DNA of 42,974 bases from Candidatus Woesearchaeota archaeon (GTDB lineage Archaea; Nanobdellota; Nanobdellia; Woesearchaeales; JASKKU01): contig JASKKU010000004.1 of the NCBI GenBank assembly GCA_030154045.1, positions 1 through 42,974 of the forward strand, read 5' to 3'. The notes beneath the pieces were generated by a model, which worked only from the letters and a program-made list of their open reading frames with translations, was not told the DNA's origin and did no database searches. Positions 24,820 through 33,692 of the stretch are shown here, one piece after another (position 1 is the stretch's first letter; each line of letters starts with the position of its first letter). Made by a program: the position numbers and the translations under genes.

Positions 24820-25809
24820 ATGCCATCAACTAAATCACCAAGGAAAGGAAGTATGCAGTTTTGGCCAAGAAAAAGAGCTAGGCGAATCGTTCCGAGAATT
24901 AGACATTGGCCTGCAAGCGACGAAGCTAAACTTTTAGGTTTTATTGGCTACAAGGTTGGAATGACTTCTGTTTTAGTTAAGGACAATACGCCAAATTCCA
25001 TTACGAAGGGCAAAAACATCGTCCTGCCTGTTACAGTCGTTGAGTGCCCTCCCATCAAAATTCTTTCTGTTCGCTTTTACAAAAACCACTACTTCTCCAA
25101 GGTCCTTGTCAAGGAAATTTTTGTAGATTCTAACAAATATCTTAGAAGAGCATTTCCAAGCATAGATAAGATGAAATCAACTCTTGACGATGTTAGTGAG
25201 GAGTTCTTAAACTCAGTAGATGATGTTAGAGCAGTAATCTACTCTCAAGTTTATATGACCGGTATTGGCAAAAAGACGCCTGATATTTTGGAGGTAGCAA
25301 TTGGCGGAAAATCTGTTCAAGATAAGTTCGCAGCAGTAAAAGAATTAGTTAACAAGCCAATTAATTTTAAAGACTTATTTAATGAGCTTAGTTTTGTAGA
25401 TATTGCAGCAGTAACTAAAGGTAAAGGTTTCCAGGGTCCTGTTAAGAGATTTGGAGTAAACATAAGGAGTCATAAAGCGGAGAAAACTAAGAGGGGTCCG
25501 GGTTCACTTGGTCCTTGGGTTGCTCAAGGTCATATTATGTATAGAGTTGCTCACGCAGGTCAGATGGGTTTCTTCCAAAGAAGGTTCTATAATAATCTAA
25601 TCATTCATATTGGCGAAGACCCTGAAAAGGTTAATGTAAAGGGCGGTTACTTGCATTATGGTTTGGTTAAGAATCCTTATGTACTGATAAAAGGTTCAGT
25701 TGCAGGTTCGCCTAAGAGGCCTGTTGTGTTTACTGCACCTATGAGAACTCATAAACATAAACCTGTTAATTATGAGTTGAAGGAAATTCGCCTTTCATCA
25801 AATCAGTAA
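24820..25809 (+). CDS. rpl3: Large-subunit ribosomal protein L3
   Basis: uL3, 329 residues, an early assembly protein that reaches the peptidyl transferase centre. The archaeal/eukaryal-type N-terminus (RKGSMQFWPRKRARR) and the conserved VTKGKGFQGPVKRFGV and HKAEKTKRGPGSLGPW are present. First gene of a 24-gene run to L15 in the usual archaeal order. GAGGT precedes the ATG. Confidence 0.97.
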   Translation: MPSTKSPRKGSMQFWPRKRARRIVPRIRHWPASDEAKLLGFIGYKVGMTSVLVKDNTPNSITKGKNIVLPVTVVECPPIKILSVRFYKNHYFSKVLVKEIFVDSNKYLRRAFPSIDKMKSTLDDVSEEFLNSVDDVRAVIYSQVYMTGIGKKTPDILEVAIGGKSVQDKFAAVKELVNKPINFKDLFNELSFVDIAAVTKGKGFQGPVKRFGVNIRSHKAEKTKRGPGSLGPWVAQGHIMYRVAHAGQMGFFQRRFYNNLIIHIGEDPEKVNVKGGYLHYGLVKNPYVLIKGSVAGSPKRPVVFTAPMRTHKHKPVNYELKEIRLSSNQ

Positions 25810-25821
25810 AAGGTATGAAAA

Positions 25822-26628
25822 ATGGAATTGACAATTGTTGATTTTGAAAAAAAGGAAGTTGGAAAGGTCACTTTGCCAAGACAGTTTGAAGAGGCAATTA
25901 GATTGGATTTAATTCATAGAGCCTTTGTGGCAAAGCATTCTGCTCTTAGACAGAGATATGGTGCTGACCCTCGAGCAGGCAAGAGATATTCAGCAAAATT
26001 GTCCAGGAGAAGAAGAGATTATAAAGGCAGTTATGGTTTTGGCATTTCAAGAGTTCCTAGGAAGATCCTAGTTAGAAGAGGTACTCGGATGTACTGGGTC
26101 GGCGCTTTTGCTCCTGGTACTGTTGGTGGCAGAAGAGCTCATCCTCCAAAGTCAGAAAAAGTACTCAAAGAAAGATTAAACAAAACCGAACGTAAGAAGG
26201 CTTTGCGTTCAGCACTCGCTGCTACTCTTAACAAAGAACTCTCTGAAAAGAGAGGTCATATTGTTCCAGAAGGTTATCCTTTTGGTATCATTGCAGATTT
26301 TGAAAACGTTGCTAAAACTAAAGAGGTTTTTAAGATTTTACAAACCTTAGGTTTTGGTCCTGACCTTGAAAGGGCCAAAAAGAAGAAGATTAGAGCTGGC
26401 AAAGGCAAGAACAGAGGCAGACCTTATAAGAAGAAAAAGAGTGTTCTACTTGTAGTCTCTCAACAATGTCCTCTTTTGAAATCTGGTAGAAACTTGCCAG
26501 GCGTGGATGTTGTCGTGGTTAATCAGTTGAATAACCTGCTTTTAGCTCCTGGCGGTTTTGCTGGTAGATTAACCTTATTTACAGAATCAGCTATTAAGAA
26601 AATTGCTGAAGAGAACTTATTTATGTGA
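25822..26628 (+). CDS. rpl4: Large-subunit ribosomal protein L4
   Basis: uL4 of the archaeal L4e type, 268 residues, lining the exit tunnel. Recognisable are the N-terminal VTLPRQFEEAIRLDLI, the basic loop with GTRMYWVGAFAPGTVGGRRAHPP and the C-terminal GVDVVVVNQLNNLLLAPGG. It starts 12 bases after L3. Its stop lies next to the L23 start. Confidence 0.97.
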   Translation: MELTIVDFEKKEVGKVTLPRQFEEAIRLDLIHRAFVAKHSALRQRYGADPRAGKRYSAKLSRRRRDYKGSYGFGISRVPRKILVRRGTRMYWVGAFAPGTVGGRRAHPPKSEKVLKERLNKTERKKALRSALAATLNKELSEKRGHIVPEGYPFGIIADFENVAKTKEVFKILQTLGFGPDLERAKKKKIRAGKGKNRGRPYKKKKSVLLVVSQQCPLLKSGRNLPGVDVVVVNQLNNLLLAPGGFAGRLTLFTESAIKKIAEENLFM

Positions 26629-26633
26629 GAAAA

Positions 26634-26882
26634 ATGGCAATCGTTAAACCGATAAACTCAGAAAAGTACATTAGGTTATTAGAAACTGAGAACAAGATAT
26701 GTTTTGAAGTAACTAAAGATACAACAAAGAATGATGTAAAATCTGAGTTGGAAAACACATTTAATGTTAAAGTTGAAGATGTTAGAGTTTATATTACTCC
26801 GAAGGGAAAGAAGAGAGCGATTGTTAAATTATCTGCAGAAAATCCTGCCTTTGATTTGGCAACTAAATTAGGTTTGGTATAA
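26634..26882 (+). CDS. rpl23: Large-subunit ribosomal protein L23
   Basis: uL23, 82 residues, at the tunnel exit where SRP and nascent-chain factors bind. NSEKYIRLLETENKICFEV and FNVKVEDVRVYITPKGKKRAIV are typical. ATG 26634 is chosen over the in-frame GTG at 26625, which overlaps the L4 stop and would add three residues. Confidence 0.95.
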   Translation: MAIVKPINSEKYIRLLETENKICFEVTKDTTKNDVKSELENTFNVKVEDVRVYITPKGKKRAIVKLSAENPAFDLATKLGLV

Positions 26883-26904
26883 TCTTAACAAGGTGGAATA
26901 AAAA

Positions 26905-27615
26905 ATGGGTAAGAGAATAATAGCACAAAGGAGAGGTTCAGGATCTCCATTGTATAGATTTCCAGATTTCAAAACCAAAGCTAAAGCTAAATATTTACCT
27001 TTAGGCATAGATGTTAATGACTTAGAAATCGTTGACATCGTCAAGAATAGCTTGCATTCCGCACCTTTGATTAAATTAAAGTATAATGGCAAGGAATACT
27101 ATCATATTGCTGCAGAAGGTGTCGCGGTTGGCCAGAGAATTAAGTATTATGATCCATCCTCTTTAAATTCAGGAGATGTTTTGTTCTTAAAACAGATTCC
27201 TGAAGGTAGCCTTATTTTTAACATTGAAGGTGTTCCTGGTGATGGAGGTAAGTTCGTAAGGGCTTCAGGAACTACTGCGAGAATTATTTCAAAGAACGCT
27301 GACGCAGTTATTGTTGAGATGCCTTCCAAAAAGAAGAAACTATTCAATCCAAACTGCAGAGCAACTTTGGGAGTTGTTGCAGGTAGTGGAAGAGTTGATA
27401 AGCCTTTTGTAAAAGCGGGTAATAAGTATTATTATGCTAAGGCAAAACATCATCTTTATCCAAAGGTTTCAGGAAGTGCTATGAATGCTGTAGACCATCC
27501 ATTCGGTAACAAGAGGTCTTCAAGAAAATCCAAAGCTAAACCAGTTTCAAGGCATGCGCCACCAGGTAGGAAAGTTGGTTATATTGCCGCCAGAAGAACT
27601 GGTAGGAAGAAGTGA
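26905..27615 (+). CDS. rpl2: Large-subunit ribosomal protein L2
   Basis: uL2, 236 residues, needed for subunit joining and peptidyl transfer. [18 protein letters not shown] opens the protein; [16 protein letters not shown] and the C-terminal [13 protein letters not shown] carry the conserved RNA-binding and histidine-containing segments. AAGGTGG lies before the ATG. Length matches archaeal L2. Confidence 0.97.
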   Translation: MGKRIIAQRRGSGSPLYRFPDFKTKAKAKYLPLGIDVNDLEIVDIVKNSLHSAPLIKLKYNGKEYYHIAAEGVAVGQRIKYYDPSSLNSGDVLFLKQIPEGSLIFNIEGVPGDGGKFVRASGTTARIISKNADAVIVEMPSKKKKLFNPNCRATLGVVAGSGRVDKPFVKAGNKYYYAKAKHHLYPKVSGSAMNAVDHPFGNKRSSRKSKAKPVSRHAPPGRKVGYIAARRTGRKK

Positions 27616-27620
27616 TAAAA

Positions 27621-27998
27621 ATGGCAAAACAATTTACTTATCGGGGTAAAACTCTTGAAGAATTAAAAAAGCTTAGTTTGAATGAGTTTGCTCAATTATT
27701 ATGTTCAAGAGAGCGAAGGAAAATTCAGAGAGGACTCACAGAAGCAGAGAAGAAGCTTGTAGAAAAGCTACAGAAAAAAGATTTTGTAAAGACTCATTGC
27801 AGAGATATGATTATTTTGCCTTCATTTGTTGGTAAAACTATTGGAATCCATAATGGCAAAACATTTGTAAGCGTTAAAATCGTTCCAGAGATGATTGGTA
27901 GGAGGCTTGGCGAGTTTGCTCCAACAAGATCAGAGGTTAAGCATAGCTCGCCAGGTATTGGTGCTACAAGATCTACAGCACACGCTTCAGTTAAGTAG
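27621..27998 (+). CDS. rps19: Small-subunit ribosomal protein S19
   Basis: uS19, 125 residues, in the head of the small subunit. [38 protein letters not shown] and [24 protein letters not shown] are the archaeal signature. ATG 27621 is chosen; the in-frame GTG at 27612 overlaps the end of L2. Confidence 0.96.
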   Translation: MAKQFTYRGKTLEELKKLSLNEFAQLLCSRERRKIQRGLTEAEKKLVEKLQKKDFVKTHCRDMIILPSFVGKTIGIHNGKTFVSVKIVPEMIGRRLGEFAPTRSEVKHSSPGIGATRSTAHASVK

Positions 27999-28011
27999 GT
28001 AGGTGTTAACT

Positions 28012-28617
28012 ATGAATTCACAAGATGTTGAAAAAAGTGCAACTGCGCAGGTAAGAAATGTGCCTATTTCCAGAAAGAAAGGCGTTGAATTAGCACGAGC
28101 TATTAGAAATAAAGCCTTAGATGAAGCTTACAAAATACTAAATGATGTAATTGCATTGAAAAAAGCAGTACCTTACAAGAGATATAATCGAGATAAAGCT
28201 CACAAAACAGGTATAGGTCCTGGTGGTTTCCCAGTTAAATGTGCAACTTACTTTTTGAAAGTGTTGAAGAATGCAGAAGCAAACGCTGTAAACAAAGGAC
28301 TTTCAAGAAACGACCTTTATGTTTCCTTTATCTCTGTAGATAAAGGTCAAACGAGATTAAAGGCTGGCAGACACAGGGGAAGACAAGCAAAAAATGCTCA
28401 CATTAAGATTACTTTAACTGAAAAAGCAGTCAAGACATCTAAAAAGAAGGAAGATAAACCTAAGTCTAAACCTGCTAAGAAAGCAGAATCTAAGAAAACA
28501 GAGTCAAGTAATAAATCAACTAATTCCACTAAATCACCCAAATCACCTAAATCAACTTCAAAAAAGGATGCTCAAAAGGTTGAACCTAAAAAAGATAAAA
28601 GTGGTGAAAGCTCATGA
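28012..28617 (+). CDS. rpl22: Large-subunit ribosomal protein L22 with Lys/Ser tail
   Basis: uL22, 201 residues. The core (about 1-142) has VPISRKKGVELARAIRN and HKTGIGPGGFPVKCA and lines the exit tunnel. Archaeal L22 usually ends near 150; here about 55 more residues of Lys, Ser, Pro and Thr follow (repeated KSPKSPKS-type runs), ending in SGESS. That last pentapeptide is encoded by the ribosome binding site of S3. ATG 28012 follows AGGTG; the in-frame GTG at 28003 is part of that site. Confidence 0.95.
   Translation: MNSQDVEKSATAQVRNVPISRKKGVELARAIRNKALDEAYKILNDVIALKKAVPYKRYNRDKAHKTGIGPGGFPVKCATYFLKVLKNAEANAVNKGLSRNDLYVSFISVDKGQTRLKAGRHRGRQAKNAHIKITLTEKAVKTSKKKEDKPKSKPAKKAESKKTESSNKSTNSTKSPKSPKSTSKKDAQKVEPKKDKSGESS
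28600..28617 (+). promoter_or_regulatory. Coupling site L22 to S3
   Basis: AGTGGTGAAAGCTCATGA combines a GGTGA ribosome binding site with the overlapping stop-start ATGA. It differs at one base from the L29 coupling site at 29214-29231 and encodes the same C-terminal residues, SGESS. Confidence 0.7.
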
Positions 28618-29231
28618 TTGAAAGATCTTTTATAAAGAACAATGTTAAGCTTCAAAGGGTAAGGGATTATATTTTCTCGGAGTTTAAACAGGGCAGTATA
28701 TCGGAAGTAGAGATTAAGAGGACGCCTCTCGGAGAAAAAATAGTTATAAAATCCTCTAGACCTGGAATTATTGTCGGCAGAAAAGGTAGGAACATCGGCT
28801 CTTTATCTGAAAAATTAAAAGAGATGTTTGGTTTAGAGAACCCTGAGATTGAAGTTATAGAGGTTGAGAATCCTTATCTTGACCCAAGAATCCTTGCAGA
28901 GGACATTGCTTTGCGTTTGGAAAGATATGGTCCAAATGTCTTTAAATCAGCAATGCATAAAACTATCGAGAAGATTATGCATGCTGGTGCAAGAGGCGCA
29001 GAGATTATTATCTCAGGAAAGGTTCCTGGTGCAAGAGCAAAGACCTGGAGAGTTTCAAAAGGTCACCTTAAAAAGAGCGGTTATCCTGCTCAATACTTGG
29101 TTAAAGAAGCTAAGACCTATGCAACCCTTAAGGTTGGAAAAGTCGGCGTAACTGTTAGGATTTTGCCTCCCGATGCTGTTTTACCTGATGATGTTAAGAT
29201 TAATGAACAAGTAAGTGGTGAGAGCTCATGA
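28614..29231 (+). CDS. rps3: Small-subunit ribosomal protein S3
   Basis: uS3, 205 residues, at the mRNA entry channel. The KH domain has IIVGRKGRNIGSL, and the C-terminal domain carries ARGAEIIISGKVPGARAKTWRVSKGHLKKSG. It overlaps L22 by 4 bases and L29 by 4 bases. Like L22 it ends in SGESS. Confidence 0.97.
   Translation: MIERSFIKNNVKLQRVRDYIFSEFKQGSISEVEIKRTPLGEKIVIKSSRPGIIVGRKGRNIGSLSEKLKEMFGLENPEIEVIEVENPYLDPRILAEDIALRLERYGPNVFKSAMHKTIEKIMHAGARGAEIIISGKVPGARAKTWRVSKGHLKKSGYPAQYLVKEAKTYATLKVGKVGVTVRILPPDAVLPDDVKINEQVSGESS
29214..29231 (+). promoter_or_regulatory. Coupling site S3 to L29
   Basis: AGTGGTGAGAGCTCATGA is nearly identical (17 of 18 bases) to the site at 28600-28617. The GGTGA ribosome binding site lies inside the end of S3 and the stop overlaps the L29 ATG. 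Confidence 0.7.
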
Positions 29232-29488
29232 GCAAGACATTTAATGCTTTAAAGGATTTAACAGAAGATGAATTGAAAAAGAAGCTTGCTGAATTAAAAC
29301 TTGAATTAGTCAAGTTGAATGCTCAGAGGCAATCTTCAATAAATTCAAAAGTTTCATCCCAGATTAGAAAAACTCGAAAGGATATTGCCAGAATACTTAC
29401 CATTTTAAACTCAGGCTCAGCAAACTTAAAGAAAAAAACTGTTGAGAATAAAGCAAAACAAAAGAAAATAAACGAATCAAATGAGTGA
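29228..29488 (+). CDS. rpl29: Large-subunit ribosomal protein L29 with basic tail
   Basis: uL29, 86 residues, at the tunnel exit next to L23. LKDLTEDELKKKLAELKLELVKLNAQRQ and the second helix IRKTRKDIARILTIL are typical. About 22 extra Lys/Asn-rich residues follow the usual end. Overlaps SUI1 by 8 bases. Confidence 0.94.
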   Translation: MSKTFNALKDLTEDELKKKLAELKLELVKLNAQRQSSINSKVSSQIRKTRKDIARILTILNSGSANLKKKTVENKAKQKKINESNE

Positions 29489-29789
29489 AATTTGTCCAGT
29501 TTGCGGACTACCGAAGGAATTGTGTGTTTGCGGAACAATCGCTAAGGAAAACTTAGAGATTGAAGTAAGAGTTGAAAAGAGAAAGTTTGGCAAAGTTTAC
29601 ACAGTGGTTTCAGGATTGGATTCAAAGAACTTAGACATCAAGGAACTAGCAAAGACGCTTAAAAGCAGGTTGGCTTGTGGTGGGACTTACACTAAAGATA
29701 GTATCGAGCTACAAGGCGACCACAAGAAACAAGTGAGAGACATTTTGATTGAACAGGGATTTTCACCAGAGTCTATCAAAATTAGATAA
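29481..29789 (+). CDS. sui1: Translation initiation factor aIF1 (SUI1)
   Basis: Archaeal aIF1, 102 residues, which keeps the 30S subunit open for scanning or start-site checking. A small N-terminal zinc knuckle (Cys5, 8, 15, 17) precedes the SUI1 fold: KRKFGKVYTVVSGLD, LKSRLACGGTY and IELQGDHKKQVRDILIEQG. Position between L29 and Rpp29 is the normal archaeal order. Confidence 0.96.
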   Translation: MSEICPVCGLPKELCVCGTIAKENLEIEVRVEKRKFGKVYTVVSGLDSKNLDIKELAKTLKSRLACGGTYTKDSIELQGDHKKQVRDILIEQGFSPESIKIR

Positions 29790-29798
29790 GTAACAAAA

Positions 29799-30101
29799 AT
29801 GACCTTTTTGATAGGATCCAGAGTTGAAGTGGTTAGCTCAGCGAATACTCTGGAGGAAGGTTTATCAGGCATAGTGGTTCGCGATTTAAAAAACGCAATT
29901 GTCATGCTCACAGATGACAACAAAACAAAGGTTGTCTTGAAGAAAAATAGAGTTTTCCGATTCGAAACGAACGGAAAAGTTTTTATAATGAATGGGAATG
30001 CCCTTTTAGGTAGATTCCATTCACGATTACGTAAAAAAAATCGTAAAAGAAAAGGTAAGCAAAATGGTAAAAAACATAGGTCTCAAGGTAAAAGCGCCTG
30101 A
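29799..30101 (+). CDS. rnp1: RNase P protein Rpp29 (component 1)
   Basis: Pop4/Rpp29, 100 residues, an Sm-like subunit of RNase P, which trims tRNA 5' ends. [20 protein letters not shown] and [24 protein letters not shown] match the family. The end is very basic ([16 protein letters not shown]) and overlaps the start of S17 by 38 bases in another frame. No RNase P RNA was recognised in the window. Confidence 0.93.
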   Translation: MTFLIGSRVEVVSSANTLEEGLSGIVVRDLKNAIVMLTDDNKTKVVLKKNRVFRFETNGKVFIMNGNALLGRFHSRLRKKNRKRKGKQNGKKHRSQGKSA

Positions 30102-30408
30102 AAAAGAGTGCGATGACCCAAAGTGTCCATTTCACGGTAATTTGAAAGTTAGAGGAAGAGTTTTCCAAGGTACTGTTACCTCTGACAAGATGAGCAAGAC
30201 AGTTACTGTAAAGAAGACTAGATTGTATTATGTCAGAAAGTACAAAAGGTATGAAAAAAGAATCAGTACATTTAAAGCTCATAATCCTCCATGTATTGGT
30301 GCTAAGGTCGGAGATGTTGTTAAAATTGCAGAAACACGACCTTTAAGCAAAACCAAAAGTTTTGTTGTTGTTGAAATCGTAAAACGCGCAAATGCTGAAA
30401 AAGAGTGA
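30064..30408 (+). CDS. rps17: Small-subunit ribosomal protein S17
   Basis: uS17, 114 residues, binding h7/h11 of 16S rRNA. The archaeal N-terminus ([18 protein letters not shown]) precedes the OB fold with [31 protein letters not shown]. The ribosome binding site AAAGGTAAG lies inside rnp1. The start is clear since the conserved region begins about 18 residues in. Confidence 0.96.
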   Translation: MVKNIGLKVKAPEKECDDPKCPFHGNLKVRGRVFQGTVTSDKMSKTVTVKKTRLYYVRKYKRYEKRISTFKAHNPPCIGAKVGDVVKIAETRPLSKTKSFVVVEIVKRANAEKE

Positions 30409-30413
30409 ATAAG

Positions 30414-30815
30414 ATGAAGGCTGTAGATTCAAAAATAACCCGAGGATTGCCTGTAGGCGCTGTAGTTAATGTTGCAGATAACTCGGGAGCTAGGCAAGTC
30501 AAGATTATCGCAGTTAAGAAACTCAAGACTGTCAAAGGAAGGCTTCAAGCAGCAGGTATAGGTGACTTAGTTGTTTGTAGTGTTGTCAAAGGTAAACCTG
30601 AAATGAGAAAATCTGTTGTTGAAGCAATTGTTGTACGACAGAAAAAAGAATTCAGAAGACCTTCAGGTTTAAGGGTTAAGTTTGATGATAATGCTGTTGT
30701 GATTATCAAAGATGATTTTGGTAATCTAAAAGGAACTATGATAAAAGGTCCTGTAGCTAAGGAAGCTTGTGATAGATGGCCTTCAATTGCAAGGTTTGCT
30801 TCAATCATAATTTAA
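30414..30815 (+). CDS. rpl14: Large-subunit ribosomal protein L14
   Basis: uL14, 133 residues, at the subunit interface. [19 protein letters not shown] and the C-terminal [22 protein letters not shown] are characteristic. ATG 30414 is chosen; the in-frame GTG at 30405 overlaps the S17 stop. Confidence 0.97.
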   Translation: MKAVDSKITRGLPVGAVVNVADNSGARQVKIIAVKKLKTVKGRLQAAGIGDLVVCSVVKGKPEMRKSVVEAIVVRQKKEFRRPSGLRVKFDDNAVVIIKDDFGNLKGTMIKGPVAKEACDRWPSIARFASIII

Positions 30816-30830
30816 AGAGGTTGACATAAG

Positions 30831-31208
30831 ATGAAAGTTTTTTCAAAGAGTTGGGTTTCAAGTAAGAATCCTAGGAAACAGAGGAAGTATGTTTATCAAG
30901 CGCCTTTGCATTTGAGGAGCGCTTTTTTACACACGAATTTGTCAAAAGAGCTTAGGCAGAAATATAATGTAAGAAATATCAGAGTTGTTGTAGGAGATAA
31001 AGTAAAGGTTTTGAGAGGCACTTATAAAGGGACAACAGGTAAGGTTGCAAAGGTTGATTTGAAGAATATTAAGGTTTTTATTGATTCAATAAAAGTCAAA
31101 AAAGCTGATGGTAGCGAAGTTTATGTTCCTATTCACCCATCAAACTTGCAAATTATTGATTTAAACCTTAAGGACCCAAAGAGGGTTCAAAAACTTAAGA
31201 GGGACTAA
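30831..31208 (+). CDS. rpl24: Large-subunit ribosomal protein L24
   Basis: uL24, 125 residues. KSWVSSKNPRKQRKYVYQAPLHLR is the archaeal N-terminus; VGDKVKVLRGTYKGTTGKVAKVDLKNIKVFIDSI is the KOW domain. AGAGGTTGA lies upstream. Normal length. Confidence 0.97.
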   Translation: MKVFSKSWVSSKNPRKQRKYVYQAPLHLRSAFLHTNLSKELRQKYNVRNIRVVVGDKVKVLRGTYKGTTGKVAKVDLKNIKVFIDSIKVKKADGSEVYVPIHPSNLQIIDLNLKDPKRVQKLKRD

Positions 31209-31210
31209 AA

Positions 31211-31930
31211 ATGGTTAAGTATCATTTAAAGAGGTTGGCAGCACCAAAAACTTGGAATATTTTGAGAAAGGCAGGCACTTTTATAGTTAGACCTTTCCCT
31301 TCAGGAACAGGTCTTCAGTATTCAATGCCTATCTCAGTTTGGTTAAGGGAAGTGCTTAAGATCGCAAAAGATGGCAGAGAGGTTTTTTATTTGCTAAAGG
31401 AGAAGAAAGTCTTAGTTAACTCAAAGAACATTTATTCAAAAAAAGCTCCAGTTGGGATTTTTGATGTTATCAGTTTCCCAGAATTGAATAAGCATTACAG
31501 GGTTATCTTAAATAAAAGAGGCAAACTAACAGCTATTGAAATTCCTGAAGATGAAGCTAATCTAAAAGTTTTGAAGTTGATAAACAAAACAAAACTAAAA
31601 GGAGATAGGCTTCAGTTAAATTTTAATGATGGTACTAATATGTTTGCAACCGATGACTTGAAAACACTAAAACCTGGAAGTTCAATTGTCTTTGATTTGA
31701 AAGAGAAAAAGGTAAAAGAGGTTTTACCACTTTCAGAGGATGCCTTAGTTTACATCTTATCAGGTGCTCATGTAGGAAGTTTTGCTAATGTTAAAGAAGT
31801 TGAGAATTCAAAAGTGAAAATTAAATTATCTGATAGTAGTATAGTTGAAATTCCTTTGAAAAATCTAATCGTTGTAGGTCAAAAAGATAAACCTGCAATA
31901 TCTTTAAGAGGAGATAGCAATGGCAACTGA
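31211..31930 (+). CDS. rps4e: Small-subunit ribosomal protein S4e
   Basis: eS4, 239 residues, specific to archaea and eukaryotes. MVKYHLKRLAAPKTW opens the protein; an S4 domain, a central domain and a KOW segment (LSGAHVGSFANVKEVENSKVKI) follow. The end overlaps L5 by 11 bases and carries its GAGGAGA ribosome binding site. Confidence 0.97.
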   Translation: MVKYHLKRLAAPKTWNILRKAGTFIVRPFPSGTGLQYSMPISVWLREVLKIAKDGREVFYLLKEKKVLVNSKNIYSKKAPVGIFDVISFPELNKHYRVILNKRGKLTAIEIPEDEANLKVLKLINKTKLKGDRLQLNFNDGTNMFATDDLKTLKPGSSIVFDLKEKKVKEVLPLSEDALVYILSGAHVGSFANVKEVENSKVKIKLSDSSIVEIPLKNLIVVGQKDKPAISLRGDSNGN

Positions 31931-32447
31931 GTCTAAGTTAAAAAACCCTATGAGGGAAGTCAGGATTGAAAAAGTCACTTTGAATATTGGCGCAGGCAGA
32001 GATGTTAATAGGTTAGAAGGTGGTGTTAAACTTTTGGAGAGGATTACTGGAAGAACTCCTATTAAAACAAGAGCAAAACACAGAATCCCAAACTGGGATA
32101 TAAGGCCTGGTTTGCAGATTGGTGTGAAGGTTACTGTTAGAGGAAAGGAAGCTGAAGAATTGTTAGCAAGATTATTTGAAGCAGTTTCAAACAAGATTAG
32201 TTCAAGGGCTTTTGACGACAGAGGTAACTTCTCATTTGGCATTCCGGAATATATTGAAATTCCTGGTTTAAAGTATGATCATTCGATTGGGTTGTTTGGT
32301 TTGCAAGTTTGTGTGACTCTTTCAAGAAGGGGTTTTAGAATTGCTCATAGGAAGATTCAAAGAAAATCTCTCAATAAAAAAGTTTGGATAGGAAAGGAAG
32401 AAGCTATAGATTTTATAAAGTCTAAATTTAAGGTTGATGTTGTTTAA
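31920..32447 (+). CDS. rpl5: Large-subunit ribosomal protein L5
   Basis: uL5, 175 residues, binding 5S rRNA. NPMREVRIEKVTLNIGAG, ITGRTPIKTRAKHRIPNWDIRPG and GNFSFGIPEYIEIPG are typical for archaea. A strong ribosome binding site (GAGGAGA) lies inside S4e. Confidence 0.97.
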   Translation: MATESKLKNPMREVRIEKVTLNIGAGRDVNRLEGGVKLLERITGRTPIKTRAKHRIPNWDIRPGLQIGVKVTVRGKEAEELLARLFEAVSNKISSRAFDDRGNFSFGIPEYIEIPGLKYDHSIGLFGLQVCVTLSRRGFRIAHRKIQRKSLNKKVWIGKEEAIDFIKSKFKVDVV

Positions 32448-32459
32448 TGAGGTGTCAAG

Positions 32460-32690
32460 ATGACTAGTGCAAATTATGACAAGGTCTTTGTACAATTAAA
32501 AGCAAAACCTGCAATTTTAAAGAAGTATCTGAAACACAGCGCTCCTAAACAAAGAAGTGGTGGAAAAGCGAAGTATAAATGCCAGCGCTGTGGTAGAGTT
32601 GGCGCTCATATTCAAAAGTATGGCCTGCATTTATGCAGACACTGTTTCAGAGAGCTTGCATTTGAGCTCGGATTTAAAAAATATGATTAA
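32460..32690 (+). CDS. rps14: Small-subunit ribosomal protein S14, zinc type
   Basis: uS14, 76 residues, with zinc ligands Cys41, 44, 59 and 62 (CQRC, CRHC) and the conserved C-terminus [14 protein letters not shown]. Archaeal forms are usually about 50-56 residues; here some 22 extra residues stand before the usual [14 protein letters not shown] start region. GAGGTG at the end of L5 is placed for ATG 32460, so the extension is probably real. Confidence 0.93.
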   Translation: MTSANYDKVFVQLKAKPAILKKYLKHSAPKQRSGGKAKYKCQRCGRVGAHIQKYGLHLCRHCFRELAFELGFKKYD

Positions 32691-32699
32691 GGTGATAAT

Positions 32700-33092
32700 A
32701 TGAGTTTAAATGATCCTTTAGCAGACGCATTGTTTAAGATAAATCATTACGAACAGCTTCGTAAGAAAGAATGCACAATTACGAATGTATCAAACCTTTT
32801 GCTTAAGGTTTTAGAGATACTAAAAGACAACAGATACATTGGCGACTTTAGTGTAGAAGAAACTTCAAGAGGTAGAGTTGTTAAAGTTAATTTATTGCAT
32901 CGAATAACTGAACTTAAAGCTATAAAGCCAAGGTTTTCAATCAAAAAAGATGAGTATGTAAATGTTGAAAAGAGATACCTACCTGCAAAAGGTTTTGGTA
33001 TCGTTATTGTTTCAACGCCAAAGGGCATTATGACTCATAAGGATGCGATTAAAGAGAATTTAGGAGGAAGGTTAATTGCCTATTGTTATTAA
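32700..33092 (+). CDS. rps8: Small-subunit ribosomal protein S8
   Basis: uS8, 130 residues, binding the central domain of 16S rRNA. NDPLADALFKINHYEQ at the N-terminus and PAKGFGIVIVSTPKGIMTHKDA in the C-terminal domain identify it. AGGTGAT lies just before the ATG. Confidence 0.97.
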   Translation: MSLNDPLADALFKINHYEQLRKKECTITNVSNLLLKVLEILKDNRYIGDFSVEETSRGRVVKVNLLHRITELKAIKPRFSIKKDEYVNVEKRYLPAKGFGIVIVSTPKGIMTHKDAIKENLGGRLIAYCY

Positions 33093-33119
33093 AACAAAAA
33101 AATCAAGGGTTGTTTTAAA

Positions 33120-33680
33120 ATGAAAGTGGAAAAATTGCAAACAACAATAACTTTGCCAGAGAATGTCTCTGCAAGATTGGAAGTAAAAGAAGGCTCTAAG
33201 ATATTGACTATTGAAGGACCTAAAGGGAGCGTATCTCGTGAATTTACTCATCCTTTAGTTAATATTGTAATTGATGGAAATAAAATAACCCTTGAAGTTG
33301 AGAACGCAACTAAAAGACATAAGACTGTTTTAAACACTTACCAAGCTCACATAAAAAACATGATAAAAGGTGTTACTGAGGGCTTTGTTTACAAATTAAA
33401 GATATGCTACTCACACTTTCCTATGACTGTTAGCATTCAAAAAGGCGAACTTGTCGTAAAGAACTTTTATGGTGAGAAGTATCCTAGGACTTTGGCTTTA
33501 CCTCAAGATGTTGATGTTAAGGTTAATGGCGATATTATTGAAGTTAGTGGCATAGACATTGAAAAGGTTGGTAATTGTGCAACTGCTATTGAACAACTTA
33601 CTAGGATTACTAACAGGGATAGGAGAATTTTCCAGGATGGGATATTTATCATAGAAAAGAATGGTAAGTCCTTAATTTAA
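33120..33680 (+). CDS. rpl6: Large-subunit ribosomal protein L6
   Basis: uL6, 186 residues, with the two usual repeats. ILTIEGPKGSVSREF, AHIKNMIKGVTEGFVYKLK, and the C-terminal IEQLTRITNRDRRIFQDGIFI are conserved. It begins 27 bases after S8 and has no clear ribosome binding site beyond AAGGGTTG. Confidence 0.97.
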   Translation: MKVEKLQTTITLPENVSARLEVKEGSKILTIEGPKGSVSREFTHPLVNIVIDGNKITLEVENATKRHKTVLNTYQAHIKNMIKGVTEGFVYKLKICYSHFPMTVSIQKGELVVKNFYGEKYPRTLALPQDVDVKVNGDIIEVSGIDIEKVGNCATAIEQLTRITNRDRRIFQDGIFIIEKNGKSLI

Positions 33681-33692
33681 GAGGTGGTTATA

